64,000 nt of DNA. Source: Pedobacter steynii (lineage in GTDB: Bacteria > Bacteroidota > Bacteroidia > Sphingobacteriales > Sphingobacteriaceae). The translations under genes and the position numbers were made by a program. Numbering within the stretch: position 1 is the first letter of the stretch; each line of letters begins with the position of its first letter. This document shows, piece after piece, positions 16,696 through 27,321 of the stretch. The notes under the pieces were generated by a model that ran no database searches, was not told the origin of the DNA, and worked only from the letters and a program-made list of their open reading frames with translations. The DNA lies in NCBI RefSeq assembly GCF_001721645.1, contig NZ_CP017141.1, forward strand, positions 2,666,001-2,730,000, written 5' to 3'.

Positions 16696-18042
16696 TTGAA
16701 AAGCCTCATTACTAAATATTACAAAGACCTGTTCCTCGGCAAAAGAATTTTTGTTGGCATTGGGATTTGTGTGTCCCTGTTTCTGTTCTCTTTCTTCCTG
16801 CCCTGGCTTGGAGTACTGCCGTATCTCTGTTTTTGGGTATTGATCCTGCTGATTGCTGCGGATCTTATTTTATTGTTCAGGACAGATAAGGGGGTTTTCC
16901 TACGCAGGGATCTTCCGGAAAGGTTAAGTAACGGGGATGATAATGAACTCCATCTCCATGTGGAGAATTTCTATTCTTTTGGCATCCATGTCGGCATTAT
17001 CGATGAAATTCCTTTCCAGTTTCAGAAAAGGGACCTCTGGTTTAACAGCAGCTTAAAGTCCAGAGAAAATAAGACCATCACTTATAAGTTGCGTCCAACC
17101 AAGCGAGGAGAATACCTGTTTGGCAGGATACGCCTGTACGTGCAATCTCCACTGGGGCTAATTTCCAGGAGGTACAATTTTGGAGAAGAGACCATGGTTG
17201 GGGTATATCCTTCTTTTTTGCAGTTGCGTAAATATGAACTCATGGCCATCTCGAACAGGCTCAGCGAAATCGGCATTAAGAAGATCAGAAGAATTGGCCA
17301 CAGCCTTGAATTTGATCAGGTAAAGAGTTATGTCAAGGGAGACGATTACCGTACCATCAATTGGAAGGCTACTGCCAGGAGAGGGGATCTGATGGTGAAT
17401 TCTTTTACTGATGAAAAGGCACAGCATGTCTATTGTATCATCGATAAATCCAGAACAATGAAAATGCCCTTTGAGGGATTAAGCCTGCTGGATTATGCCA
17501 TTAATGCCAGTTTGGTGCTTTCTAATGTTGCTTTGGTAAAGGAAGATAAAGCCGGACTGATTACGATTTCCGAAAAGATAGGAAGCATCGTTCCCGCAGA
17601 ACGAAGACCTGCGCAGCTGGGTAAAATAATGGAGGTCCTGTATAAAGAAAAGACGCGTTACCTGGAAACCAATATGGAAGCTTTATACCTCAGCATCCGC
17701 AGTGTCTTAAAGCAAAGAAGCCTGGTTATCTTTTTTACCAATTTTGAAAGTATGTCGGCCCTGAACCGGCAGCTTCCTTTTTTAAAGAGAATAGCCAGAT
17801 TTCACCTGCTGCTCATTGTCTTCTTCGAGAATACGGAACTCAAAACGCTGAGTGACGAACCGGCTAAAGATGTCGAAGGAATCTATATTAAAACCGTTGC
17901 GGAGAAATTTGCCCATGAAAAAAAGCTCATGGTTAAAGAACTGAGCAAACATGGAATTTTGAGTATCCTGACTCCACCCGAAAAACTAACGGTTAATGTC
18001 GTTAACCGTTACCTGGCACTGAAAGCGCAACAAAGAACCTGA
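16696..18042 (+). CDS. DUF58 domain protein (MoxR partner)
   Basis: 448 residues beginning at a TTG codon (16696), preceded by AAGGAAG at good Shine-Dalgarno distance; no ATG upstream or just downstream keeps the first membrane pair. Two membrane segments (about 15-35 and 38-58) precede a beta-rich region. The DUF58 core has YVKGDDYRTINWKATARRGDLMVNSFTDEKAQHVYCIIDKSRTMKM when read across 209-255 in parts, the RxxDW(N)K-type motif followed by a VWA-like DxSxTM strand. It is the usual target or partner of MoxR. It ends 4 bp before the convergent serine dehydratase stop. Confidence 0.9.
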   Translation: MKSLITKYYKDLFLGKRIFVGIGICVSLFLFSFFLPWLGVLPYLCFWVLILLIAADLILLFRTDKGVFLRRDLPERLSNGDDNELHLHVENFYSFGIHVGIIDEIPFQFQKRDLWFNSSLKSRENKTITYKLRPTKRGEYLFGRIRLYVQSPLGLISRRYNFGEETMVGVYPSFLQLRKYELMAISNRLSEIGIKKIRRIGHSLEFDQVKSYVKGDDYRTINWKATARRGDLMVNSFTDEKAQHVYCIIDKSRTMKMPFEGLSLLDYAINASLVLSNVALVKEDKAGLITISEKIGSIVPAERRPAQLGKIMEVLYKEKTRYLETNMEALYLSIRSVLKQRSLVIFFTNFESMSALNRQLPFLKRIARFHLLLIVFFENTELKTLSDEPAKDVEGIYIKTVAEKFAHEKKLMVKELSKHGILSILTPPEKLTVNVVNRYLALKAQQRT

Positions 18043-18046
18043 TGGA

Positions 18047-19474
18047 TTAACATTCCGGTAAGCTGATCGGAATATTGGTGGCCAAACCTCCGTCAGAAGT
18101 CTCTTTATACTTGGAATTCATGTCTAAAGCAGTTTCCCACATGGTATTCACCACTGCATCCAGACTAACCTTTGCTTTGTCAGGATTACTTTGTAAAGCA
18201 AGCTGGCTGGCGGTAATCGCTTTTATTGCACCCATCGTATTCCTCTCGATACAAGGAATCTGTACCAGGCCTCCAATAGGATCGCAGGTTAATCCCAAAT
18301 GATGTTCCATGGCAATCTCCGCCGCCATTAATACCTGGCGCTGAGAACCTCCTAAACACTCTGTAAGTGCGGCTGCGGCCATTGCAGAAGAAACCCCTAT
18401 TTCTGCCTGACATCCACCCATGGCTGCAGAGATGGTGGCCCCTTTTTTAAAGATACTGCCTACTTCTGAAGCACAGGCGATAAACTGACTGATTTTTTCA
18501 TCTGTATAACCGTCACAGAAGGTGATATAATACTGAAGAACTGCAGGAATTACCCCTGCTGCACCATTGGTCGGGGCAGTAACTACCCGGCCAAATGAAG
18601 CGTTTTCTTCATTTACGGCAAGGGCAAAACAACTCACCCAGTCCAGGATATAGTTAAAACCATTTCCACCATTTCTAATGGCCATAATCCAGCTTTCGTA
18701 ATTGGTATAGGTACTGTTGCCAATCAGGCGTTTATTCAATGCACAGGCTCTTCTTCCAACATTCAGTCCTCCCGGTAAAAAACCAGCAGTATGACAACCC
18801 CTGTAAGTACAGTCTTTCATCACATTGAAGTGTTGCATGATGCCCTTTCTGGTCTCCGCTTCCGGACGCCAGGCAAGTTCATTTTCCATCACCACCTCAG
18901 AAACTTTTAATCCGGTCGTTAAACACCAGTGTAAAAGGTCGGATGCTTTCTCTACCGGGAAAGGAAGATCCACCTGTTCTTTATCACTGCCGCTTTCTCC
19001 TTCTTTTACCACAAAACCTCCACCTATAGAGTAATAGGTTTCGGAAATGGCTTTTCCGGTATTTAAGAAGGCCTGGAAAGTAACGGCATTGGGATGAAAA
19101 GGAAGGCTTTCAAAAAAGAGAAACACCAGGTCTTCCTCATAATTGAACGTAATATTTCGTTCGCCATTCAGGTTCAGCACCTGATAGGTTTTGATCTCTT
19201 CTATGGTAGAGTCAATGGCATTTACATCAAAAGTCACCGGATCTGCATCATTTAACCCTAAAAGAATGGCCACATCGGTTCCATGCCCCTTCCCGGTTTT
19301 TGCTAAAGAGCCATATAATAAAATCTTGATCTGATCGACCTGTGGTAACAGGTCTTTTTCTTTTAACGATGCAGTAAATTGCTGCGCTGCCCGCCATGGG
19401 CCCAACGTGTGCGAGCTTGATGGTCCAACGCCTATCTTAAAAATATCAAAAACTGAGATCTGTTCCCTTTGCAT
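18047..19474 (-). CDS. sdaA: L-serine ammonia-lyase (iron-sulfur, single-chain)
   Basis: 475 residues, with the beta domain (1-150, [19 protein letters not shown] near the N-terminus) fused to the alpha domain, as in E. coli SdaA-type enzymes. The alpha domain has [37 protein letters not shown] and [20 protein letters not shown]; the three cysteines in these motifs are the expected 4Fe-4S ligands. It deaminates L-serine to pyruvate and ammonia and is oxygen-sensitive. It is a monocistronic-looking gene. Confidence 0.93.
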   Translation of the reverse strand: MQREQISVFDIFKIGVGPSSSHTLGPWRAAQQFTASLKEKDLLPQVDQIKILLYGSLAKTGKGHGTDVAILLGLNDADPVTFDVNAIDSTIEEIKTYQVLNLNGERNITFNYEEDLVFLFFESLPFHPNAVTFQAFLNTGKAISETYYSIGGGFVVKEGESGSDKEQVDLPFPVEKASDLLHWCLTTGLKVSEVVMENELAWRPEAETRKGIMQHFNVMKDCTYRGCHTAGFLPGGLNVGRRACALNKRLIGNSTYTNYESWIMAIRNGGNGFNYILDWVSCFALAVNEENASFGRVVTAPTNGAAGVIPAVLQYYITFCDGYTDEKISQFIACASEVGSIFKKGATISAAMGGCQAEIGVSSAMAAAALTECLGGSQRQVLMAAEIAMEHHLGLTCDPIGGLVQIPCIERNTMGAIKAITASQLALQSNPDKAKVSLDAVVNTMWETALDMNSKYKETSDGGLATNIPISLPEC

Positions 19475-19552
19475 ATTACAAATCTAATATAGTTTTGGGA
19501 CATTTTGGGCTTTTGAACCTGCTTAAAAGGCATATAATTGAAAGATTTAGGA

Positions 19553-20209
19553 TTAAAAATCGAAGGCGATGATGTTTTTATCCTGCAACATCCGGTCCAC
19601 AAATCGTTTGTGGTTTTTAGGACTTCCGATGGCTACCCAGGTTCCGCTGATGATTCCATCAGCCAGTTGCTGTTTCCCCCTGCTTAGTTTTAACCGGGAG
19701 GTTTTGATGTGTTCTTCATATTTCTCCAGGCTTTCATTCTCATACTTCTTTACGATCCGGTAAACCCGTTTTGTAAAACGCTGCTCTACCATGTTTTCGA
19801 TAAAAGGGAAGGTGAGTAAAGCGAGGAGGACAACCAGTGTTACGCCAACAGCCTGCTCCATATACCCGGCGCCGATAGCCATCCCGATTGCTGCAACAAT
19901 CCAGATCACGCAGGCCGTGGTCAGGCCTTTTACCTGATTGTCTTCTTTGAAAATTACCCCCGCACCAAGGAATCCAATTCCCGTGACAATATTGGAGGCA
20001 ATCCTGTCATGGCTTGTTAAGCCAATCTTAATGGATAAAATGGTAAATAGGGTAGAACCCAGGCCAATCATGATCATGGTCTTCAGGCCTGCTTGTTTAC
20101 TCCTGAATTCCCTTTCTGCACCGATCAGGCCGCAAAGTAATGTAGCCAGCAAAAATTTATAGACTTCGGTCTGGGTAAGGAAGTGGTTGTTCTCTAAAAT
20201 ATTTTCCAT
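19553..20209 (-). CDS. MgtC/SapB family membrane protein
   Basis: 218 residues. The N-terminal MgtC domain has four or five membrane segments with LLCGLIGAEREFRSKQAGLKT, ASNIVTGIGFLGAGVIFKE and VKGLTTACVIWIVAAIGMAIGAG. The C-terminal cytoplasmic domain (about 140-218) is charged. Family members affect Mg2+ homeostasis or F1Fo ATPase activity in pathogens; in this environment-type organism the role is unknown. No Mg2+ leader or transporter gene is adjacent. Confidence 0.88.
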   Translation of the reverse strand: MENILENNHFLTQTEVYKFLLATLLCGLIGAEREFRSKQAGLKTMIMIGLGSTLFTILSIKIGLTSHDRIASNIVTGIGFLGAGVIFKEDNQVKGLTTACVIWIVAAIGMAIGAGYMEQAVGVTLVVLLALLTFPFIENMVEQRFTKRVYRIVKKYENESLEKYEEHIKTSRLKLSRGKQQLADGIISGTWVAIGSPKNHKRFVDRMLQDKNIIAFDF

Positions 20210-20234
20210 AGCATTACAAAACTAAATATAACAA

Positions 20235-20260
20235 AAAAACCCGCCATAAGACGGGTTTTT
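20235..20260 (-). terminator. groEL terminator
   Basis: AAAAACCCG (20235-20243) and CGGGTTTTT (20252-20260) form a GC-rich hairpin followed by a T run on the reverse strand, 23 bp after the groEL stop and before the mgtC-like start. Confidence 0.85.
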
Positions 20261-20282
20261 CTATTTCGTGAAAAGGGGATGA

Positions 20283-21935
<1,653 letters not shown>

Positions 21936-21981
21936 TTATTAATGATTGATTGTTGTAAGGTTGAATCGGTTAATCCAACAA

Positions 21982-22275
21982 TTAAAGAACTGCGTAAAGA
22001 TCAGATTCACGCATAATAAGATACTCTTTACCTTCAAAAGTAATTTCAGTACCACCGTATTTGCCATATAAAACCTGGTCACCAGCTTTAACGCTCAACG
22101 GGATTAAATTACCTGTAGACTCGGCATATTTACCAGGGCCTACTGCAACTACTGTTCCTTGCTGAGGTTTTTCTTTAGCTGTATCAGGAATATAGATACC
22201 CGAAGCTGTTTTTTCTTCGGCAGGAGCAGCTTCAATTACTACTCTATCTGCAATGGGTTTAATGTTTAAAGCCAT
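21982..22275 (-). CDS. groS: Co-chaperonin GroES (Hsp10)
   Basis: 97 residues. [27 protein letters not shown] starts the family fold; the mobile loop is the [11 protein letters not shown] region, and [36 protein letters not shown] is the C-terminal half. It caps the GroEL ring. It is the first gene of the groES-groEL operon. I see no CIRCE element (TTAGCACTC-N9-GAGTGCTAA) upstream; a reverse-strand TAAATTTG at 22365-22372 is a possible -7 element without a clear -33. Confidence 0.98.
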   Translation of the reverse strand: MALNIKPIADRVVIEAAPAEEKTASGIYIPDTAKEKPQQGTVVAVGPGKYAESTGNLIPLSVKAGDQVLYGKYGGTEITFEGKEYLIMRESDLYAVL

Positions 22276-22364
22276 AACTTATTATTGTTTTTAATTTTAA
22301 AATTAATGTAAAATATTACGTGCTCCTGGTACATCAGTTTCTATGCCAAGGCAGTTTTGCTTGC

Positions 22365-22372
22365 CAAATTTA
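22365..22372 (-). promoter_or_regulatory. Candidate -7 element for groESL
   Basis: TAAATTTG on the reverse strand matches TAnnTTTG; it lies about 90 bp upstream of groES. It is followed by two TTGGCA hexamers whose starts are 18 bp apart. No convincing -33 element or CIRCE is visible. Confidence 0.3.
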
Positions 22373-22441
22373 CACTGCATTGTCAGCTAAAGGATTAGGG
22401 TAAACCGTTTTTGTGTCAGAGTGGCAGAATTGTATTTCATA

Positions 22442-22476
22442 AAAAAAGTCCGGTATGTGATATACCGGACTTTTTT
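22442..22476 (-). terminator. secG terminator
   Basis: Perfect inverted repeat AAAAAAGTCCGGTAT (22442-22456) / ATACCGGACTTTTTT (22462-22476) with a 5-nt loop, 18 bp beyond the secG stop on the reverse strand. It separates the secG operon from groESL. Confidence 0.9.
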
Positions 22477-22493
22477 AATATCGTGTTGGAAAT

Positions 22494-22838
22494 TTATTTC
22501 TTTGTTGTATCTGCTTTTGCTGGTGTCGTAGCAGCCGGTGCAGAGGTTCCAATTGGAGATGGAGTAGGGATCTTATCCAGTTGCTCCTGGATTTTAGAAT
22601 CTACTGCTGATGAAGAACCACCCGATTTTGCAATGGTAGTAATGGATAAAGTCAGCACTACGATCAATGCTAATAATACCCAGGTGCCTTTTTCAAGAAC
22701 ATCACCAGTACGTTGAACGCCAAACATGTTGCTGCCTGATCCGCCTGTTGCAAGGCCACCACCTTTAGGATTTTGTATCAAAACAAATAACGCTAGAGCA
22801 ATGCAGACAATGATTAACAAAATAATTAAAAAAAGCAT
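22494..22838 (-). CDS. secG: Preprotein translocase subunit SecG
   Basis: 114 residues. Two membrane segments (about 2-18 and 52-70) flank the conserved FVLIQNPKGGGLATGGSGSNMFGVQRTGDVLEKGT. The Bacteroidota-type C-terminal tail is Ala/Pro/Thr-rich. SecG assists SecYE in protein export. It lies 14 bp downstream of the TPR-like gene and ends in a strong terminator, so it is the last gene of the miaB-to-secG run. Confidence 0.92.
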   Translation of the reverse strand: MLFLIILLIIVCIALALFVLIQNPKGGGLATGGSGSNMFGVQRTGDVLEKGTWVLLALIVVLTLSITTIAKSGGSSSAVDSKIQEQLDKIPTPSPIGTSAPAATTPAKADTTKK

Positions 22839-22852
22839 AATAGTTTATATGG

Positions 22853-23890
22853 TTAAATTTTCTTTTCTATGGATTGGATAAGGTCGGCAAAGTAACGGCT
22901 TTTTTCTGGAAACTTCAAACTTAATTTTTCATAAGTCTCTATGGCCTTGTCATAAAGCATTTGTTCAATGTAGATCTTTGCAAGGGTCTCAGATACCAGG
23001 TCATTGTGGTCTTCAGCACTCTTTTTGGCCTTATTCTCGGTATTGATTTGTTCCGCATTCGGAGGGCTGATCTGAGGATCATTCTTCAGAAAACTCTCTA
23101 TAATATCAGTTCCTTTATGTGTATTACGTAAATTAGACGGCGTATAATCACTTTCTCCGGCCTCTGCAAAAGGACTTTGCAAATGGAAAATATGTTCTAC
23201 ATATTGTTGCTGTAACTCATTCGGCCTTCCAGTTTGAGTAGCAGGTTCCTTTTTAAGGGTAACATAGGGCTGGAAGATCTGCTGATATTCTTTTCTTGTT
23301 TTATGTAGCCACCACAGGAAGGTATAAGGCAATTGGTCGTCATCATATTTGCTAACCACAACCGGTTCTTCTTTTTCCTCCCCTTCATGTACCTCTTCTT
23401 TAGAAGTCTTTTCCTCAGGTAATTCTTCGGGTGCAGGTTCGGGACTAAAATTATCCTGAAAAGCGAAAAAGTCTGTAGACACAATGTTCTCCAGCACGAA
23501 ATCATCCGCTACCTTTTCCTGATCTGAAGGCTGCGCTGTTGCAGGATCCTCTTTTTCTTCCTGAACCTCGTCCAGAACCACCTCATCCAGTGCCTCGGGT
23601 TGGTTATTGAGCTGATCAAAGGCCGGCGAAAAAACAACATTGAACCTGGTGTTTACCAGGTAATCAGGCTCATAAAGGAAGTTGTGCAGCAACTGCCCGT
23701 TAGTATATAAAGCTGCAGTAGCTACATTTGTAGCTTCTGACCCTGCTTTTGCCAGTAAAAGATGTAATGGCTGGAAGTAAGGATATGAGGATACCAGGTC
23801 TTTTAACATAGGGGCATGATCGGGTCTTACCTTTTCCGGTTCCGCCAATAATACCGCCAGTTCTTGTTTAATGTCTATTTCCTGCTCCAC
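22853..23890 (-). CDS. TPR-like protein of the lptE-secG cluster
   Basis: 345 residues, no signal peptide. The N-terminal helical part (1-110) is EIDIKQELAVLLAEPEKVRPD and following. A very acidic, Pro/Glu-rich linker covers about 115-190. YTFLWWLHKTRKEYQQIFQPY is a conserved-looking block at about 195-215. The C-terminus is TPR-like: LAKIYIEQMLYDKAIETYEKLSLKFPEKSRYFADLI. It is probably a scaffold or assembly factor. I recall genes of this shape between lptE and secG in Sphingobacteria, but the function is unknown. Confidence 0.6.
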   Translation of the reverse strand: MEQEIDIKQELAVLLAEPEKVRPDHAPMLKDLVSSYPYFQPLHLLLAKAGSEATNVATAALYTNGQLLHNFLYEPDYLVNTRFNVVFSPAFDQLNNQPEALDEVVLDEVQEEKEDPATAQPSDQEKVADDFVLENIVSTDFFAFQDNFSPEPAPEELPEEKTSKEEVHEGEEKEEPVVVSKYDDDQLPYTFLWWLHKTRKEYQQIFQPYVTLKKEPATQTGRPNELQQQYVEHIFHLQSPFAEAGESDYTPSNLRNTHKGTDIIESFLKNDPQISPPNAEQINTENKAKKSAEDHNDLVSETLAKIYIEQMLYDKAIETYEKLSLKFPEKSRYFADLIQSIEKKI

Positions 23891-23921
23891 GTTGCTAAGT
23901 TAACAATTGAAATTTCAATTT

Positions 23922-24431
23922 CTACCAATTTGCAAATGCACGGTTAAAAATATCTTCTGATAGAAGGGTCAATACCTGGTCAATCAGGCCCGCTTCCTGA
24001 GACTGGAAATTTTGCCCTGCCGTTGGAAAATCTACAAAACGCTCAAAAGATTCTTCGTAACTCAGCTTGGGGTTCAGGTTGTTGGTATATTTAACATTGA
24101 CCCTGACCGTCATCCTGTTTGTTCCGCTTGCGGTTTGTCCGCGGTTGTTGGCATCCTGAATAGTAGTAGGCCGGATATCATAATTTGTAATGGTCCCTGC
24201 GAAAACACCATGTGCGTCATTAGTTGTCATGTTCAGACTGGTCTGGTTACGGATCCTGTTCCTTAAGTTTTCGGTAAACTTGCTCGACATATCTGGAACC
24301 ACCAGGGGTGCATTGTTTTCAAAAAATGTTACATTAACCGTTTTCATCTCGGCTGGAATAGAGGCCCCGTTAAATTTAATAGAACAGGAACTGAAGAGCG
24401 CAACGATGAATAGGATATATAATTTTTTCAT
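23922..24431 (-). CDS. lptE: LptE-family LPS-assembly lipoprotein
   Basis: 169 residues. The lipoprotein signal is MKKLYILFIVALFSSCSIKF, with the lipid-bearing Cys at 16. The body matches the Bacteroidota LptE family: KTVNVTFFENNAPLVVP, FTENLRNRIRNQTSLN, GTITNYDIRPTTIQ and an RVNVKYTNN strand. LptE plugs LptD and helps place LPS in the outer leaflet. It sits 31 bp downstream of the sigma-54 activator gene and upstream of the TPR-like gene. Confidence 0.88.
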   Translation of the reverse strand: MKKLYILFIVALFSSCSIKFNGASIPAEMKTVNVTFFENNAPLVVPDMSSKFTENLRNRIRNQTSLNMTTNDAHGVFAGTITNYDIRPTTIQDANNRGQTASGTNRMTVRVNVKYTNNLNPKLSYEESFERFVDFPTAGQNFQSQEAGLIDQVLTLLSEDIFNRAFANW

Positions 24432-24462
24432 TGGAATATGATTCTTAAAGCCTGTTGCCGGG

Positions 24463-25695
24463 CTAGTTTAAATTGAGCTCTTTAATTTTTCTATATAAAG
24501 TACGTTCAGAAATACCAAGCTCCTGCGCTGCAAATTTTCGCTTTCCTTTATGTTTCTTCAAAGCCTTTTTAATCAGATCGGATTCCTTATCAATCAAAGA
24601 TAAAGACTCTTCAACCTCTTCAGCTTCCTGAGTATAGTTATAATCCACAGGTGCATTCTGAACCGGTTTTTTGATGGTAAAAGTAGGCTCATTGATGGTC
24701 TGATCTACTTCCTGATAAAGCTGATTGATGTAATGTGGGTTATCCGCAATGATGTGCGAGGTATTGCCCCCACTTTGAATGATCTCTGCAACCAGCTTTT
24801 TCAACTCCATCATGTCCTTCTTCATGTCGAACAGCACTTTATAAAGAATATCCCGCTCGGTATAATCTTCTTTATTATTTGTACCATTGATGGCTACAGG
24901 AAGGTTTGTTGCACTCTCATTGGGAATGTAATTGAGTAATGCCGCAGGGCTGACATTCCGGTCTTTCTCCAATACACAGATCTGTTCCGCAATGTTTTTC
25001 AGCTGTCTTACGTTTCCCGGCCAGCTGTAGTTGCTGAGCAATTGAATGGCTTCAGGCTCCAGTTGAATTCCCGGACTCCTGTATTTATCACTAAAGTCAG
25101 CAGAGAATTTTCTGAATAATAAATAAATATCTTCCTTACGTTCGTGCAATGCCGGAATACGTAGGGGAACAGTATTCAGACGGTAATATAAATCCTCCCG
25201 GAATTTACCCGATTTTACCCGGTTATACACATCCACATTGGTGGCAGCAATAATACGGACATCAGTTTTCTGTACTTTGGAAGAACCTACGCGTAAATAT
25301 TCGCCACTCTCCAGAATCCTCAGTAAACGGGCCTGGGTTCCCAATGGCAATTCGGCTACCTCATCTAAAAAGATGGTTCCACCATTGGCCACTTCAAAAT
25401 AACCTTTACGGGCTTCGTGTGCACCGGTAAAAGAGCCTTTCTCATGTCCGAATAACTCTGAATCTATTGTCCCTTCCGGAATGGCACCGCAGTTTACCGC
25501 AATAAAAGCCCCGTGTTTACGGGTACTCATCTGATGGATGATATGGGAGAAAACCTCTTTACCACTTCCGCTTTCTCCGGTAATTAAAACCGACATGTCT
25601 GTTGGTGCAACTTGTCTGGCGATATCTATTGCCCGGTTCAATAGCGGAGAGCCCCCTATAATCCCGAACCGGTTCTTAATGTCTTGTATGTCCAA
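24463..25695 (-). CDS. Sigma-54-interacting transcriptional activator
   Basis: 410 residues. The AAA+ domain starts directly at the N-terminus with no receiver or other sensor domain. Walker A GESGSGKE is at 40-47, the sigma-54 contact loop GSFTGA at 87-92 (Ser for the usual Ala), Walker B GGTIFLDEVAE at 105-115, and the Arg finger region REDLYYRLNTVPL about 170. A linker (260-370) leads to a Fis-type HTH (RKFAAQELGISERTLYRKIKEL). It activates sigma-54 promoters; the input signal is not evident. Its place between miaB and lptE suggests an envelope role, which is inference. Confidence 0.92.
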   Translation of the reverse strand: MDIQDIKNRFGIIGGSPLLNRAIDIARQVAPTDMSVLITGESGSGKEVFSHIIHQMSTRKHGAFIAVNCGAIPEGTIDSELFGHEKGSFTGAHEARKGYFEVANGGTIFLDEVAELPLGTQARLLRILESGEYLRVGSSKVQKTDVRIIAATNVDVYNRVKSGKFREDLYYRLNTVPLRIPALHERKEDIYLLFRKFSADFSDKYRSPGIQLEPEAIQLLSNYSWPGNVRQLKNIAEQICVLEKDRNVSPAALLNYIPNESATNLPVAINGTNNKEDYTERDILYKVLFDMKKDMMELKKLVAEIIQSGGNTSHIIADNPHYINQLYQEVDQTINEPTFTIKKPVQNAPVDYNYTQEAEEVEESLSLIDKESDLIKKALKKHKGKRKFAAQELGISERTLYRKIKELNLN

Positions 25696-25713
25696 AGTAA
25701 TTTGTTTTTTTAA

Positions 25714-27162
25714 TTAAACAATTTCGGGTACTTCAACTGCAATTGTTCCTAGTAACGTTGCCGATGTACAACGGTCAATGTGAACATTTACGTACTGGCC
25801 AGCCTTAACTCCTGCTGCTGCAGGAAAAACAACCATCGCATTCTGATCATTCCTTCCGCAAAGGTCCTTGTCGGATTTTTTGGAAGTACCCTCCACTAGA
25901 ATCCTAACAGTTTTTCCTACGAATTGTTGTAGACGGAACAAAGAAGTTTCCTGTTGTTTAAGTAATATTTCTGCTAACCTGCGTTTTTTTACTTCTTCCG
26001 GAACATCATCTTCCAGTTTTCTTGCTGCAAGTGTACCTGGTCTTTCGGAATAACTAAACGTAAATGCAAAATCATAACCTACATAATCCATCATGGTCAA
26101 TGTCTCCTGATGTTCTTCTTCTGTTTCTGTACAAAAACCGGCAATGATATCAGATGAAATGGCGCAACCAGGAATGATGCGTCTGATGGCATCAATTCTA
26201 TTGATGTACCACTCACGGGTATAGGTTCTGTTCATTAATTCCAATACCCTGCTGCTACCAGACTGAACAGGCAGGTGGATGTAATTACAGATGTTATCGT
26301 ATTTGGCGATGGCGTATAATACCTCGTCGGTAATGTCTTTAGGGTGTGAAGTCGAAAACCTGATCCTTAAATCAGGACTGATCAGAGCCACTTTTTCCAG
26401 AAGCTGGGCAAAGTTAACTTCTATCTCTGCATTTTCTTCCGCATCAGCACCTTTCCACTTATAAGAATCTACATTTTGTCCCAGTAAGGTAACCTCTTTA
26501 TAACCCTTATCGAATAGGTCCTGTGCTTCGGCCAGAATAGAGTGTGGATCTCTGCTTCTCTCACGTCCTCTGGTAAAAGGAACAACGCAGAAAGAACACA
26601 TGTTATCACAACCACGCATGATCGAAATAAATGCCGTGATCCCATTTCCGTTCAGCCTTACCGGACTAATATCCGCATAGGTCTCCTCACGCGACAGTAA
26701 AACGTTAATGGCTTTATGTCCTTCTTCTACCTGACTGATCAATTGGGGAAGGTCACGGTAGGCATCCGGTCCAACGACCATATCTACCAGTTTTTCTTCT
26801 TCCAGGAATTTTGATTTCAAACGTTCCGCCATACAGCCTAAAACGCCAACCACCAATTTTGGATTCCTGCGTTTTTCAGCTCCAAACTGAGACAGACGGT
26901 TGCGCACTCTTTGTTCTGCATTTTCGCGAATAGAACAGGTATTGATGAACACCACATCAGCCTGATGATAATCACTGGTGGTCTCAAATCCCTGATCTTT
27001 TAATATCGAGGCAACGATCTCACTATCTGCAAAATTCATCTGACAACCATAGCTTTCAATATAAAGCTTTCGTCCATTGAGTACCTCTGGTGCATCAATA
27101 ACTAAAGCCTCGCCCTGGCGCTCTTCATCGTGTGTCTTATCGGTTAGCTGTAAATCAATCAT
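25714..27162 (-). CDS. miaB: tRNA-2-methylthio-N6-dimethylallyladenosine synthase MiaB
   Basis: 482 residues. The UPF0004 domain has [15 protein letters not shown] and [17 protein letters not shown] plus [12 protein letters not shown], holding the three auxiliary-cluster cysteines. The radical-SAM motif is [20 protein letters not shown]. The TRAM domain closes the C-terminus. It methylthiolates i6A37 in tRNAs reading U-starting codons. A good promoter lies upstream (27188-27220, reverse strand), making miaB the first gene of the leftward housekeeping run. Confidence 0.96.
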   Translation of the reverse strand: MIDLQLTDKTHDEERQGEALVIDAPEVLNGRKLYIESYGCQMNFADSEIVASILKDQGFETTSDYHQADVVFINTCSIRENAEQRVRNRLSQFGAEKRRNPKLVVGVLGCMAERLKSKFLEEEKLVDMVVGPDAYRDLPQLISQVEEGHKAINVLLSREETYADISPVRLNGNGITAFISIMRGCDNMCSFCVVPFTRGRERSRDPHSILAEAQDLFDKGYKEVTLLGQNVDSYKWKGADAEENAEIEVNFAQLLEKVALISPDLRIRFSTSHPKDITDEVLYAIAKYDNICNYIHLPVQSGSSRVLELMNRTYTREWYINRIDAIRRIIPGCAISSDIIAGFCTETEEEHQETLTMMDYVGYDFAFTFSYSERPGTLAARKLEDDVPEEVKKRRLAEILLKQQETSLFRLQQFVGKTVRILVEGTSKKSDKDLCGRNDQNAMVVFPAAAGVKAGQYVNVHIDRCTSATLLGTIAVEVPEIV

Positions 27163-27187
27163 AAATGTTTAACATTTTTCTGGGCTT

Positions 27188-27220
27188 CAAAAATACACAA
27201 TTATATTGATAAATGACAAA
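27188..27220 (-). promoter_or_regulatory. miaB promoter
   Basis: On the reverse strand TTTG (27217-27220), 21-bp spacer, TATTTTTG (27188-27195): both elements of the Bacteroidota consensus, with the -7 element 26 bp before the ATG. Confidence 0.6.
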
Positions 27221-27283
27221 GTGGCAGCATCTTTAAACCCGAAAATAAATCTGAGAATCCTATAGGACCTTTTTAGCAAAGCA

Positions 27284-27299
27284 TTGTCTTTAAAGACAA
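27284..27299. repeat. 16-bp perfect palindrome upstream of the methyltransferase gene
   Basis: TTGTCTTTAAAGACAA, centred about 30 bp before the ATG at 27322. The position suits an operator, but there is no direct evidence. Confidence 0.4.
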
Positions 27300-27321
27300 A
27301 ATCGAGCTAATTAATTCTTGT

